DNA of 35,563 nt from Bauldia sp. (lineage in GTDB: Bacteria; Pseudomonadota; Alphaproteobacteria; Rhizobiales; Kaistiaceae), in assembly GCA_022841545.1 (NCBI GenBank), contig JALHRF010000033.1:1-35563 (forward strand). Direction: 5' to 3'. Made by a program: the position numbers and the translations under genes. Of the stretch, positions 7,701 through 15,946 are shown piece after piece. The notes under the pieces were generated by a model. It was not told where the DNA came from, did not search any database, and saw nothing but the letters and a program-made list of their open reading frames with translations. Positions within the stretch are counted from its first letter, which is position 1, and each line of letters begins with the position of its first letter.

Positions 7701-8717
7701 ATGCCGCGGTTGAGCATGGTCGAACTGGGACGGCGCCTCGGCGTCGACCGATCGACCGTTTCGCGCGCCCTCAACCCGGAGAAGGCCCATCTTGTCGCGG
7801 TCGAGACCCGCGAGCGCATCCAGAAGGAGGCCGCGTTTGCAGGCTACACGCTCGATGTGACCGCGCAGGCGCTGCGCCGCGGACGGTCGCAGACGATCGG
7901 CATCCTGGTGCCCGACCTCGCAAACGAGACCTTCATCAACGTCATCCGGCAGATCGTGCGGGGCATCGCCTCGAACGGGGACAAGATCGGCTCCATCACG
8001 CCGCTGATCGCCGAGTGCCTGGACAAGCCCGATGAGACCCGCCGGCTGCTCCGGACCTTCCGGTTACGGCGCGTCGACGCCATCGTCGCCCTCAGTGCGA
8101 CGGAACTCGACCTCGATGCCCTCCGCGAAGCCGCCGCCGACGTCCCGGTGATCCTTGCGATCCGAAGCGTGGCGGGCGCAGTCTTCCCCTCGGCGCTCTG
8201 CGACGACGAGTTCGGCGGCGCCATTGTCGCGGAGTACCTCGCTTCCCGCGGCCACCGGGTCGTCGCCCAGATCCGGGGACCGCTTGCCTCAGCCACATTC
8301 AAGAACCGGTCGCTGGGATTCTCGAGAGTGTGCGGTCTGCGTGGCCTCACCGAGTCGCCGCTGGGTATCGAGGCCCGGCGGCCGACCACCGCCGACGCGA
8401 AGGAGGCGCTGTCGGTGATCCTGGCCGCGCCGGAGCGACCGACGGCCGTCTTCGCCCATAACGATGCGCTTGCGGTCGGCCTCATGGAGGCGATGCGCGA
8501 GCGAAGCCTCGACTGCCCGGGCGACCTGGCGATCGTCGGCTTCAACAATATCGAACTGGGCGGAGTGCTGGCGACGCCCCTCACCACGGTCGACTATCCG
8601 GTAAGGGAGGTCGGCGATCACGCGGCGCACCTCTTGCGGACGCTGATCGCCGATCCGGGGGGCCCGTGGGAATCAAAAACCTTCAAGCCGGCGCTCATCG
8701 TGCGCGCCTCGGCTTGA
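7701..8717 (+). CDS. LacI-family transcriptional regulator
   Basis: A 338-residue regulator. The N-terminal helix-turn-helix (SMVELGRRLGVDRSTVSRAL, about residues 5-24) is followed by the hinge helix YTLDVTAQALRRGRS, which binds the operator centre. A periplasmic-binding-protein-like sensor domain follows, with IGILVPDLAN and AHNDALAVGLMEAM segments. I chose the ATG at 7701 because the HTH begins there and a GGAG precedes it; the open frame upstream (from 7533) has no family similarity. It probably represses the surrounding genes through CAATCGATTG palindromes (1036, 7581, 8750) and is released by a substrate-derived sugar-like ligand. That link is inference from co-location. Confidence 0.93.
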   Translation: MPRLSMVELGRRLGVDRSTVSRALNPEKAHLVAVETRERIQKEAAFAGYTLDVTAQALRRGRSQTIGILVPDLANETFINVIRQIVRGIASNGDKIGSITPLIAECLDKPDETRRLLRTFRLRRVDAIVALSATELDLDALREAAADVPVILAIRSVAGAVFPSALCDDEFGGAIVAEYLASRGHRVVAQIRGPLASATFKNRSLGFSRVCGLRGLTESPLGIEARRPTTADAKEALSVILAAPERPTAVFAHNDALAVGLMEAMRERSLDCPGDLAIVGFNNIELGGVLATPLTTVDYPVREVGDHAAHLLRTLIADPGGPWESKTFKPALIVRASA

Positions 8718-8749
8718 CCGGCGCTGGATTTATGATGATCGTCTCTCTG

Positions 8750-8759
8750 CAATCGATTG
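8750..8759. promoter_or_regulatory. Putative LacI-family operator, site 3
   Basis: The third CAATCGATTG lies in the spacer between lacI and the acyl-CoA ligase, 85 bp upstream of the ligase start. A TATGAT -10-like hexamer occurs 14 bp before it (8731-8736). A repressor here would sit at the transcription start, although I see no good -35 box for that hexamer. Confidence 0.6.
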
Positions 8760-8843
8760 ATCAGGAGATCGCCCTGCCCTCGCCCGAGCCCGAGCGACGC
8801 TCCGGTCCCGGTGCGCGAAAGTCCCGGCGACACATCGGCCACC

Positions 8844-10451
8844 ATGAGAATTGAGCCCCATCTCGCGAAACGCGACGCCAACTTCCAGCCGTTGAGCCCG
8901 GTCGAATTCCTGATCCGGGCCGCCGATGTTCATCCCGACCGAACCGCCGTTGCCTGGAACGACCGCCGCTGGACGTATCGCCAGTTCTCGGCCATGGCGG
9001 AACGTCTCAGGGCGCGGCTCGCGGCGCTCGGGATCGGCCCCGGCGATGTCGTCTCCGTGATCTCGCCGAACCGTCCGGAGATGTTGGCCGCGCACTATGC
9101 CGTACCGGCACTTGGGGCGGTCCTTAACGCCATCAACCTCCGGCTCGATGCAGCGATGGTCGCCTACATTCTCGGCCACGCCGAGAGCCGGGTCCTGATC
9201 ACCGATCCCGGCAGCCTGGGAATGGCCCGTGCCGCGGCAGTGCAGGCCGGAGTCGACGTCTTGCCGCTCGTCGATGCGGTCGAGGGCGCGCTGCCGCCGC
9301 TCGATCTGCTGTCGGCGGACGAGTCGGATCCGCCGCTCCAGATCACCGGCATCGAAGACGAGTGGCAGCCGCTCTGCCTCAACTACACTTCAGGGACGAC
9401 CGGCCGCCCGAAAGGTGTCGTCTATACCCATCGCGGCGCCTATCTGAACGCGCTCGGCAATGTGCTCGCGCTCGGGTTCAACCGAGGCTCGGTGTATCTC
9501 TGGACGCTGCCGATGTTCCACTGCAACGGCTGGTGCCACACCTGGGCCGTGACCGCCGCGGGCGCCACCCATGTCTGCCTGGAGCGCCCCGACCCGCCGC
9601 TGATCTTCCAGGCGATGGAGCGGCACGGCATCACTCACTTCGCCTGCGCTCCCGTCGTCCTCTACATGCTCCTCAACCATCCGGACCGACCCGTCCGACC
9701 GATGGAGCCGCGGGTGCTTGTCGGCACTGGCGGCGCAGCGCCGACCAGCGCGCTCATCGAACAACTCGACGCGGTCGGCATCGACATCATCCATCTTTAC
9801 GGGCTGACCGAATCCTACGGTCCGCTGACGCTCTGCGCGCTACCGGAAGACCTCGAGGGAGCGCCGGCCGACCTCCGTGCAGGCTATCTCGCCCGCCAGG
9901 GAAGCCGCCATGTGACGGCGAGCGATGTGAGCGTCGTCGACGATGGCGGCGCGGACGTCGCCGCCGATGGCGCGACCCTCGGCGAGATCCGGCTTCGCGG
10001 CAACACCGTCATGGCCGGCTACTATCGCGACGCGGCCGCCACGGAAGCCGTATTCGCCGGTGGCTGGCTGAGGACGGGAGACCTCGCGGTGCGCGATCCC
10101 GACGGCGCGGTCGCGATCCGCGACCGGTCCAAGGACATCATCATTTCCGGTGGCGAGAACATATCGAGCATCGAAATCGAGAGCGCACTGCATCAGCACC
10201 CCGCCGTTCTCATGGCCGCGGTCGTTGCCACGCCGCACCCGAAGTGGGGCGAGGTGCCCTGCGCCTTCATCGAACTCAAGGCCGGACAATCGGTCGAGGC
10301 GCACGAACTCCGCGCCTTCTGTCGCGGGAAGCTCCCGGGCTTCAAGCAGCCGAAGCTGTTCGTCTTCCGGGAACTGCCCAGGACGGCGACCGGCAAGGTG
10401 CAGAAATTCGTGCTCCGCGAAGAGGCCGCGCGCCTCGTCGCGACCGACTGA
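8844..10451 (+). CDS. Acyl-CoA ligase (AMP-forming)
   Basis: A 535-residue ANL-superfamily acyl-CoA synthetase. The phosphate loop YTSGTTGRPKG is at 181-191, followed by GLTESYGP, the hinge segment WLRTGDLAVRD and IISGGENISSIEIE. The C-terminal catalytic lysine in TATGKVQKF is at about 518. It activates a carboxylic acid with ATP and CoA; the family resembles medium-chain or aryl/fatty acid ligases, but the substrate is not determined. The ATG at 8844 is favoured because the homologous part starts there, though the ribosome binding site is weak. A LacI-type operator lies upstream, linking it to sugar-transporter control, and it converges with an ACAD gene only 21 bp away. It could supply the acyl-CoA used by the ACAD/APH pair. 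Confidence 0.92.
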   Translation: MRIEPHLAKRDANFQPLSPVEFLIRAADVHPDRTAVAWNDRRWTYRQFSAMAERLRARLAALGIGPGDVVSVISPNRPEMLAAHYAVPALGAVLNAINLRLDAAMVAYILGHAESRVLITDPGSLGMARAAAVQAGVDVLPLVDAVEGALPPLDLLSADESDPPLQITGIEDEWQPLCLNYTSGTTGRPKGVVYTHRGAYLNALGNVLALGFNRGSVYLWTLPMFHCNGWCHTWAVTAAGATHVCLERPDPPLIFQAMERHGITHFACAPVVLYMLLNHPDRPVRPMEPRVLVGTGGAAPTSALIEQLDAVGIDIIHLYGLTESYGPLTLCALPEDLEGAPADLRAGYLARQGSRHVTASDVSVVDDGGADVAADGATLGEIRLRGNTVMAGYYRDAAATEAVFAGGWLRTGDLAVRDPDGAVAIRDRSKDIIISGGENISSIEIESALHQHPAVLMAAVVATPHPKWGEVPCAFIELKAGQSVEAHELRAFCRGKLPGFKQPKLFVFRELPRTATGKVQKFVLREEAARLVATD

Positions 10452-10472
10452 AACGGCCAGGGCCGGCTCGGA

Positions 10473-11729
10473 TCAGGCCTCTTCGGGCGGCACGAGATAG
10501 GCCACAGTCCGCCCCGGATTCGCCTTTGCCTTGCCGATCTCGTCGCGCGAGACGATGCGGAGATGCACCTCGTCCGGCCCGTCGATGAAGCGGAGCGCTC
10601 GTCCCCAGGTCCAGAGCCAGGCGAGCGGCGTGTCGTTGGAGAGGCCCATTGCGCCGAAGACCTGGATGGCGCGGTCGGCGACGCGCGTCTGGAGTTGGGC
10701 AGCGACGACCTTGATCGCCGAGACCGCGACCCGTGCCGACTGGTTGCCGTTCGTATCCATCATCCACGCTGCCTGGAGACAGAGGAGCCGCGCCTGGTCG
10801 ATCTCGATCCGCGACAGGGCGATACCGTCCTGGATGTTGGCGTAGTCGGCGAGGTGTCGGCCAAACGCCTTCCGCTCCAGCGCCCGCGCCGCCATCAATT
10901 CGAGCGCCAGCTCCGACTGGCCGATGGTCCGCATGCAATGGTGGATGCGGCCGGGTCCGAGCCGCGCCTGCGCGACGGCAAAGCCCTCATTCTCGCCGCC
11001 GAGCAGGTTCGAGACCGGGACCCGGACGTCGCGGAACAGCACCTCGCAGTGACCGTCCGGGGCGTGATGGTTCATGATCGGGATATTGCGGACGATCGAG
11101 AAACCCGGCGTGTCCATGGGAACGATGACGAAGGAGTGCCGGCTATGGCGCGGAGCATCGGGAGAGGGATTGGTGACACCGAGCACGAGCAGGAACCGTG
11201 CATTGGGATGAAGCGCACCGGTGTTGAACCACTTCCGGCCGTTGATGACGAACTGGTCGCCCTCGCGCGCGATCGTGGTCTCGAGATTGGTCGGATCGGA
11301 GGATGCGACATCAGGCTCGGTGATGGAGACGACGGAGCGGATATCGCCGGCAAGGAGCGGATCGAGCCAGCGCTCGCGCTGCTCCGGGGTGGCGAAAAGG
11401 TGGAGGATCTCCATGTTGCCGGTATCGGGAGCATTGCAGTTGAACACTTCCGCCGACCACGGGATGCGGCCCATGATTTCGGCGAGCGGCGCGTATTCGA
11501 GATTGCTCAGGCGCGTTCCCGGCTCATCCGGGCGGAGCCCGGGGAGGAACAGGTTCCACAATCCCTCGGCCCTGGCCCTCTCCTTGAGCGGCTCGACCAC
11601 CTCGAGCGGATAGACGCCGCTCGCCGCGAGGCGGTGCCAGCGGGTGTTCTGGGGCAGCACGTGCTGTTCCATGAAGGCGGAGAGCCTTGCCCGCAACTCC
11701 TCCACTTTCGGCGAATAGGAAAAGTCCAT
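10473..11729 (-). CDS. Acyl-CoA dehydrogenase-fold protein, ACAD10/11-like
   Basis: A 418-residue acyl-CoA dehydrogenase-fold flavoprotein. Visible are the FAD region (SITEPDVASSDPTNLET), the mid-domain GRKWFNTGA and the C-terminal QVFGAMGLSND. Where ordinary ACADs have YEGT with the catalytic Glu, this protein has RFIDGPDEVH (Asp about 383). DGPDEVH with Asp is what I recall for human ACAD10/ACAD11 and their bacterial relatives, including the LvaC type. The ATG at 11729 has an AAGAGGA site and follows the APH-kinase stop by 5 bp. ACAD and APH domains are fused in ACAD10/11 and act together on 4-hydroxyacyl-CoAs, so this pair is probably the split form. It is cytoplasmic; chain length is unknown. 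Confidence 0.9.
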   Translation of the reverse strand: MDFSYSPKVEELRARLSAFMEQHVLPQNTRWHRLAASGVYPLEVVEPLKERARAEGLWNLFLPGLRPDEPGTRLSNLEYAPLAEIMGRIPWSAEVFNCNAPDTGNMEILHLFATPEQRERWLDPLLAGDIRSVVSITEPDVASSDPTNLETTIAREGDQFVINGRKWFNTGALHPNARFLLVLGVTNPSPDAPRHSRHSFVIVPMDTPGFSIVRNIPIMNHHAPDGHCEVLFRDVRVPVSNLLGGENEGFAVAQARLGPGRIHHCMRTIGQSELALELMAARALERKAFGRHLADYANIQDGIALSRIEIDQARLLCLQAAWMMDTNGNQSARVAVSAIKVVAAQLQTRVADRAIQVFGAMGLSNDTPLAWLWTWGRALRFIDGPDEVHLRIVSRDEIGKAKANPGRTVAYLVPPEEA

Positions 11730-11734
11730 TCCTC

Positions 11735-12769
11735 TTAACCCCCAGCCGATATCTGAACGGGCCGCCCCTCGGCGAGGTCGAGCGCCCGGCGCGCGAATCG
11801 TCCTGCCAGCCAGCCTACCTCTGCGGCATCGGCCGACGCCGCGGTGCCAAGCCGGGCGCGATCGGTGATGCCGACGAAGATCATGGCGAAGCGGAACAAG
11901 GCGAAGACGACGTGAAATTCGGTAAGCGGCGAAAGGCCCGGCATCTCCTCGACATAAGTCATCACGTATTCGGCCTGCGTCGGAATTCCCAGAGCCGCGA
12001 TGTCCTTGCCGAGGATGCCGCCATATTCATCCGGCCAAGTGTGCCACGGCAGGCAGGAGAAGCCGAGGTCGGCGAGCGGGTGGCCGAGCGTCGACAGTTC
12101 CCAGTCGAGGACCGCGATTACCCGGGGCTCCGTCGGATGGAACATCATGTTGCCGATCCGAAAGTCGCCGTGGACGATCGATAGCACCCCGTCGTCGGGG
12201 GGCTTGTTGGCCTTGAGCCACGCGACCAGCGGGTCGATCTCGGGGAAGTCGGGGCGGCTCGGCGAAGACTCCCACTGCTTCGACCAGCGACCGATCTGCC
12301 GGTCGAAATAGTCGCCAGGCCGTCCAAAATCGCCGAGCCCGGCAGCAGTGAAGTCTACCGCGTGGAGGGCGGCGAGGGTCCTGGCCATCGAGCGATACAT
12401 CGAGGCACGCTCACCCGAGCAGACCTCCGGCAAGGCGCAGTCGTGGAAGACGCGGCCTTCCAGTCGCTCCATGAGGTAGAAGGGCGTGCCGACGATGTCG
12501 TCCTCGGCATGGAACAGGATGACGCCGGGCACCGGCACCCCGGTGCTCTCCAGGGCCTTCAGCACCCTGAACTCCCGATCGACGGCATGCGCCGATGCGG
12601 CCAGCGGGCCGGCCGGCCGCTTTCGCAACACCAACCGCCGCTTCCCGAAATCGACGAAATAGGTCGGGTTGGATTGGCCGCCGGAGACCCGTGCAATCTG
12701 CAAGTCCGCGGCGGGGCCGAAAATTCCGGCCAGAAAAGCACTCAGCCGCGACGGATCGAAATCCACCAT
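11735..12769 (-). CDS. APH-family kinase, ACAD10/11 N-domain or LvaA-like
   Basis: A 344-residue aminoglycoside-phosphotransferase-fold kinase. A candidate ATP-binding lysine is at residue 50 (LVLRKRP). The catalytic loop is HGDFRIGN (200-207) and the metal-binding motif is DWELSTLGHPLADLG (Asp222). The DWE.STLGHPLADLG form is that of the kinase domain fused to ACADs in ACAD10/11, and of LvaA, rather than of antibiotic-resistance enzymes. By family knowledge it would phosphorylate the 4-hydroxyl of a 4-hydroxyacyl-CoA so that the partner ACAD-fold protein can eliminate it. The ACAD gene follows 5 bp downstream. I see no small LvaB-like partner between them. An inverted repeat lies 36 bp upstream of the ATG. 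Confidence 0.88.
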   Translation of the reverse strand: MVDFDPSRLSAFLAGIFGPAADLQIARVSGGQSNPTYFVDFGKRRLVLRKRPAGPLAASAHAVDREFRVLKALESTGVPVPGVILFHAEDDIVGTPFYLMERLEGRVFHDCALPEVCSGERASMYRSMARTLAALHAVDFTAAGLGDFGRPGDYFDRQIGRWSKQWESSPSRPDFPEIDPLVAWLKANKPPDDGVLSIVHGDFRIGNMMFHPTEPRVIAVLDWELSTLGHPLADLGFSCLPWHTWPDEYGGILGKDIAALGIPTQAEYVMTYVEEMPGLSPLTEFHVVFALFRFAMIFVGITDRARLGTAASADAAEVGWLAGRFARRALDLAEGRPVQISAGG

Positions 12770-13084
12770 CTCAATCTCTCGTTCCCTGCCGGACTTCCGT
12801 CACCGTGCATGGCGCCCAACACTATGCACTGTCTCGCGATTCGTCCGACATCACGGAAGCGTTCCGGGACGGCCCGGCATCACCACCATAGGGGACAAGA
12901 GCCTGGTCAGTGGCGGTCGTCGAGGATGATCATGTCGGCAACCTCTCGCCGATCAGGATCGTTCCGCATTGCTGTTGCCGAAAGACGATCGTCGGCATGA
13001 TCGCATCGACGACCCGCGGGTCCTTAGTCCCGCGCATCCTGAGCCGCGGATCGAGCGCCGCCCCATCGTCCCACGATCCGCGTG
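12770..13084. other. 315-bp intergenic region without a gene
   Basis: The gap lies between the MDR dehydrogenase gene (ending 13085) and the APH-kinase gene (starting 12769), both on the minus strand. No frame in it has a coding sequence I recognise. It holds the GTGCAT inverted repeat at 12805-12829, and presumably the kinase/ACAD promoter and the end of the upstream operon. I see no clear intrinsic terminator. Confidence 0.6.
12805..12829. promoter_or_regulatory. Inverted repeat GTGCAT-N13-ATGCAC upstream of APH kinase
   Basis: GTGCAT (12805-12810) and ATGCAC (12824-12829) form a perfect 6-bp dyad with 13 bases between the arms. The arm centres are 19 bp apart, about two helical turns, which suits a dimeric regulator. 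It lies 36-60 bp upstream of the kinase start. The regulator is unknown, and no LacI-type CAATCGATTG occurs here. Confidence 0.35.
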
Positions 13085-14164
13085 TCACTGTCTCGGCTCC
13101 GAGACATCGAGAACGACCTTGAGTTCGCTACCTTGAGGGTCGAGCAGGCGATCGAATCCAAGGGCGATCGCGTCCTCAAGCGGCACGACGCTGGTGACAA
13201 TGCGCTCGACGGGGAAGGCGCCGGACGCGATGGTCTCCATCACCTTCGGCCAGCTGTCGCAGGGGTAGCAGATGCTGCCGCGAAGGATGATGTCACCGAA
13301 GGTGAGGGGCAGGAGGTCGAGCGTCACCGGGTGGGTCTGGAGACCGACTTGCACGACGATGCCGCCGCGCCGGACGGCGGCGATGCAGCCGGCCAGCGCG
13401 GGGCCGACCCCGGCGCATTCGATTGCGGCATGGACGCCAATGCCGTCTTCAGTGTGCGCGCGGACCACCTGGCGCAGGTCGTCGCGCGCCGGATTGACCA
13501 GGATAGCGCCGGGGACGAGCGACTCCGCCGCCTTGAGGCGGATCGGGTTGGTCTCCGACACGATCAGCGTCGCCACGCCGGAGGCGCGGGCCGCTAGGGC
13601 GCAGAGGGCGCCGATCGGCCCGAACCCCGAGATCAGCAGACTCGAGCCAAGGGAGACCCCTGCGCGGTCGACCGAGTGGATTGCGACGGCCGCCGGCTCG
13701 ACGAGCGAGGCCTGGAGGTCGGTCAGCGAATCGGGGACCGGCCAGGCGTTGTAGTCGTTGACGATCGCAAGCTCACCCATCCCGCCCCAGGGCCAACTGA
13801 AGCCGACGACGCCGACCTTGGGGCTGAGCTGATAGAGGCCGCGCTTGCCGTAGTAATCGTCGGCCGGGGCCATCTGCGGCTGGATCGAGACACGGCCGCC
13901 CGGCGCGACGTTCTCCACCGCGCTTCCGACCGCGACCACCGTGCCGGCGAACTCGTGGCCGAGGATTTGCGGCAGGGTCGTGCCGGTAAAGACATGCGGC
14001 TCGCGGGTCGTGCTGATCGGACCGTGGATGTATTCGTGGAGGTCGCTGCCGCAAATGCCGCAAAGGCTGGTGCGGACCAGGACGTCGTGGGGCTTGAGAT
14101 CGCCCGGCGGCGGTACGTCCTCGAAGCGGAGGTCGTGGCGATCGTGGAGGCGAAGTGCGCGCAT
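13085..14164 (-). CDS. Zinc-type (MDR) alcohol/polyol dehydrogenase
   Basis: A 359-residue medium-chain dehydrogenase with the layout of (R,R)-butanediol, sorbitol and threonine dehydrogenases. The catalytic-zinc segment CGICGSDLHEY (Cys38) is followed by GHEFAGTVVAVG (His70, Glu71) and EPAAVAIHSVDRAG, then the coenzyme loop GFGPIG (180-185). The structural-zinc cysteine cluster expected around 95-115 is absent: the stretch reads PQMAPADDYYGKRGLYQL, with no cysteine. The ATG at 14164 has a GAGGAAAC site; the longer open frame upstream overlaps the SDR gene and is not used. It follows that SDR by 10 bp and is probably the last gene of the minus-strand transporter operon, oxidising a secondary alcohol from the imported compound. 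Confidence 0.92.
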   Translation of the reverse strand: MRALRLHDRHDLRFEDVPPPGDLKPHDVLVRTSLCGICGSDLHEYIHGPISTTREPHVFTGTTLPQILGHEFAGTVVAVGSAVENVAPGGRVSIQPQMAPADDYYGKRGLYQLSPKVGVVGFSWPWGGMGELAIVNDYNAWPVPDSLTDLQASLVEPAAVAIHSVDRAGVSLGSSLLISGFGPIGALCALAARASGVATLIVSETNPIRLKAAESLVPGAILVNPARDDLRQVVRAHTEDGIGVHAAIECAGVGPALAGCIAAVRRGGIVVQVGLQTHPVTLDLLPLTFGDIILRGSICYPCDSWPKVMETIASGAFPVERIVTSVVPLEDAIALGFDRLLDPQGSELKVVLDVSEPRQ

Positions 14165-14174
14165 CGTTGTTTCC

Positions 14175-14948
14175 TCATGCCGCCATGTAGGCGCCGTCGA
14201 GCACGACGGTGGAGCCGTTGAGATAGGGAACTGTGCCCGAGAGCAGAAAGACGATCGTATCGGCCACTTCCTCGGGCGTGCCGTAACGCCCCATGGGAAT
14301 GCCGGTCTCGTAGCGCCGCCGCTCATAGTCTGGATCGGCGGGGTTGACCATCTCCTCCGACAGCCGCTGCAGGGGCGTGTCCACCGGACCGGGACAGACG
14401 ATGTTCACCTGGATGTTGTCCTTGGCGCATTCCGCGGCGGCCGACCGGGTCAACCCGAGCACGGCATGCTTCGACGCCGTATAGTCGCAGCGGTTGAGGC
14501 CGCCCCGTAGCGACAGGAGCGAACCATTGTTGGCAATCTGTCCGCCGCCGGCGCGGCGCATCGCCGGAATGACATGCTTGAGACCGAGAAAGACCGCCCG
14601 AAAGTTCACCGCCATCGTGGCATCGAGTTCGTCAAGGGTGGTGTCCACGATGCTCTTGTGGGCGCCGCCCACGCCGGCATTGTTGAAGAAGAAGCTGACC
14701 GGACCGAGATCCTGTTCGGCGCGCTCGACATAGGCCTTCGCGGTCGACTCCTCGGTGACGTCGCCTGCGAAGGTAACAAGGCGACCCGGCGCGCCAGCCA
14801 GCTTCGCCGCAAGTGCGTCGAGGGGTTCCGCACGCCGCCCGACGGCGACGACATTGCCGCCGCCGGTCACCAGCTTTTCGGTCACGGCAAGGCCGATGCC
14901 GCTCCCGGCCCCGGTGACGATGCCATTCCGGCCGCTGAAGCTATACAC
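14175..14948 (-). CDS. SDR-family oxidoreductase
   Basis: A 257-residue SDR with TGAGSGIG at residues 12-19, NNAG at 89-92, Ser143 and Tyr156-x3-Lys160 (YTASK). It ends LNGSTVVLDGAYMAA. No ATG fits the fold; I place the start at the GTG at 14948, with an AGGGG site 6 bases upstream and 14 bp after the permease stop. A coding frame continues further upstream but overlaps the permease in another frame. It sits between the permease and MDR dehydrogenase genes of one operon. Together these suggest successive hydroxyl oxidations of the transported substrate. It is not an obvious close paralogue of the other six SDRs. Confidence 0.9.
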   Translation of the reverse strand: MYSFSGRNGIVTGAGSGIGLAVTEKLVTGGGNVVAVGRRAEPLDALAAKLAGAPGRLVTFAGDVTEESTAKAYVERAEQDLGPVSFFFNNAGVGGAHKSIVDTTLDELDATMAVNFRAVFLGLKHVIPAMRRAGGGQIANNGSLLSLRGGLNRCDYTASKHAVLGLTRSAAAECAKDNIQVNIVCPGPVDTPLQRLSEEMVNPADPDYERRRYETGIPMGRYGTPEEVADTIVFLLSGTVPYLNGSTVVLDGAYMAA

Positions 14949-14962
14949 GGCGACCCCTGCGA

Positions 14963-15946
14963 TCAGGCCAGTTGTGGCGCCAGCCGGGCCGCGTTGCCGC
15001 GACGGCGGAAGTAGTCGATCGTCATCTGGACGACGATCACCACGATGAGGAGCGCGCCGATGGCGAGGCTTTGGAGCCAGTACGGTGCGCCGAGACTGGC
15101 GACGCCGCCGACGAGGAAGCGGAGCGTCAAGAGCCCGATGAAGATGCCGACCACATTGCCGCGTCCCCCTTCGAGAGCGATCCCGCCCATCAGGCAGGCG
15201 GTGACCGCGGAGAGGAGCAGCGTATCGAACCCAAGCGGGGTGGCGCTGCCCAGACGAACCGAGGAGAGGGCGCCGCCGAGGCCGGCAAGCGTGCCGGACA
15301 GGGCGAAGGCGATGACCATCGGGCGCACGATCGAGACGCCGGCGGCGCGGGCCTCGGCGCGACCCCCGCCTATGGCGTAGATCTCGCGTCCCCACACGGT
15401 GTAGCGGAGAAACAGCCCGACGAGGATGAACACCGCGAACATGATGAGGCTGAGCGGCGAAAACACCCCCAGGAGGCGCTGCGCCAGCCAGTCGGTCTCG
15501 GCCAGGCGCGGGATCGGAATGGTGACGCTGTTCTCGTTGCTGATGATGAGGGCGAAGCCGCGCAGCCCGATCAGCGTACCGATGGTGAAGACCAGGGAAT
15601 TGATGCCGGTTACGGCGATGAGCAGCCCCTGAAGCCCGCCAAAGACGCCGCCAGCGACGACGGCAATCACGACCGCGGGGGCGATGCTCATGCCGGTGGC
15701 AATCATGTTGATGGCAAGGACGCCAATCACGGCGGCAAGCGAGCCCACGGACAGGTCGAACTCGGCGGCGAGCATCGTCACGCCAATGCCGACGGCGACG
15801 AGGCCGATCAGCACCGCGCCATCGAGGAGTGCGGCAATGCCGTTCACCGTGTGGTACGACGGCAGCATGCTCGCGAAGATCACGTAAACCACCGCCATGA
15901 ACGCGGCGCGGATGGCGAGGTCGGCGATCGTCTCGCGGCGGTTCAT
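14963..15946 (-). CDS. Sugar ABC transporter permease, second subunit
   Basis: A 327-residue BPD_transp_2 membrane protein. The N-terminal cytoplasmic part is short (MNRRETIADLAIR). Multiple hydrophobic helices follow, with the family motifs AAEFDLSVGSLAA and LMGGIALEGGRGN. The C-terminus is basic (YFRRRGNAARLAP). Its ATG overlaps the stop of the preceding permease by 4 bp (ATGA). With two different permeases in the operon, the channel is probably a heterodimer. Substrate unknown. Confidence 0.93.
   Translation of the reverse strand: MNRRETIADLAIRAAFMAVVYVIFASMLPSYHTVNGIAALLDGAVLIGLVAVGIGVTMLAAEFDLSVGSLAAVIGVLAINMIATGMSIAPAVVIAVVAGGVFGGLQGLLIAVTGINSLVFTIGTLIGLRGFALIISNENSVTIPIPRLAETDWLAQRLLGVFSPLSLIMFAVFILVGLFLRYTVWGREIYAIGGGRAEARAAGVSIVRPMVIAFALSGTLAGLGGALSSVRLGSATPLGFDTLLLSAVTACLMGGIALEGGRGNVVGIFIGLLTLRFLVGGVASLGAPYWLQSLAIGALLIVVIVVQMTIDYFRRRGNAARLAPQLA

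Noticed and set aside
10452..10472. Terminator between the convergent ligase and ACAD genes
   Set aside because: The 21-bp gap holds only a short GCCGGC palindrome.
11735..12769. Antibiotic (aminoglycoside) resistance kinase
   Set aside because: The DWELSTLGHPLADLG form and adjacency to an ACAD point to the acyl-CoA-related branch, not to resistance enzymes.
13091..13104. TCTCGG-CT-CCGAGA hairpin as a terminator for the MDR dehydrogenase
   Set aside because: It lies inside the last codons of the gene and has no T-run.
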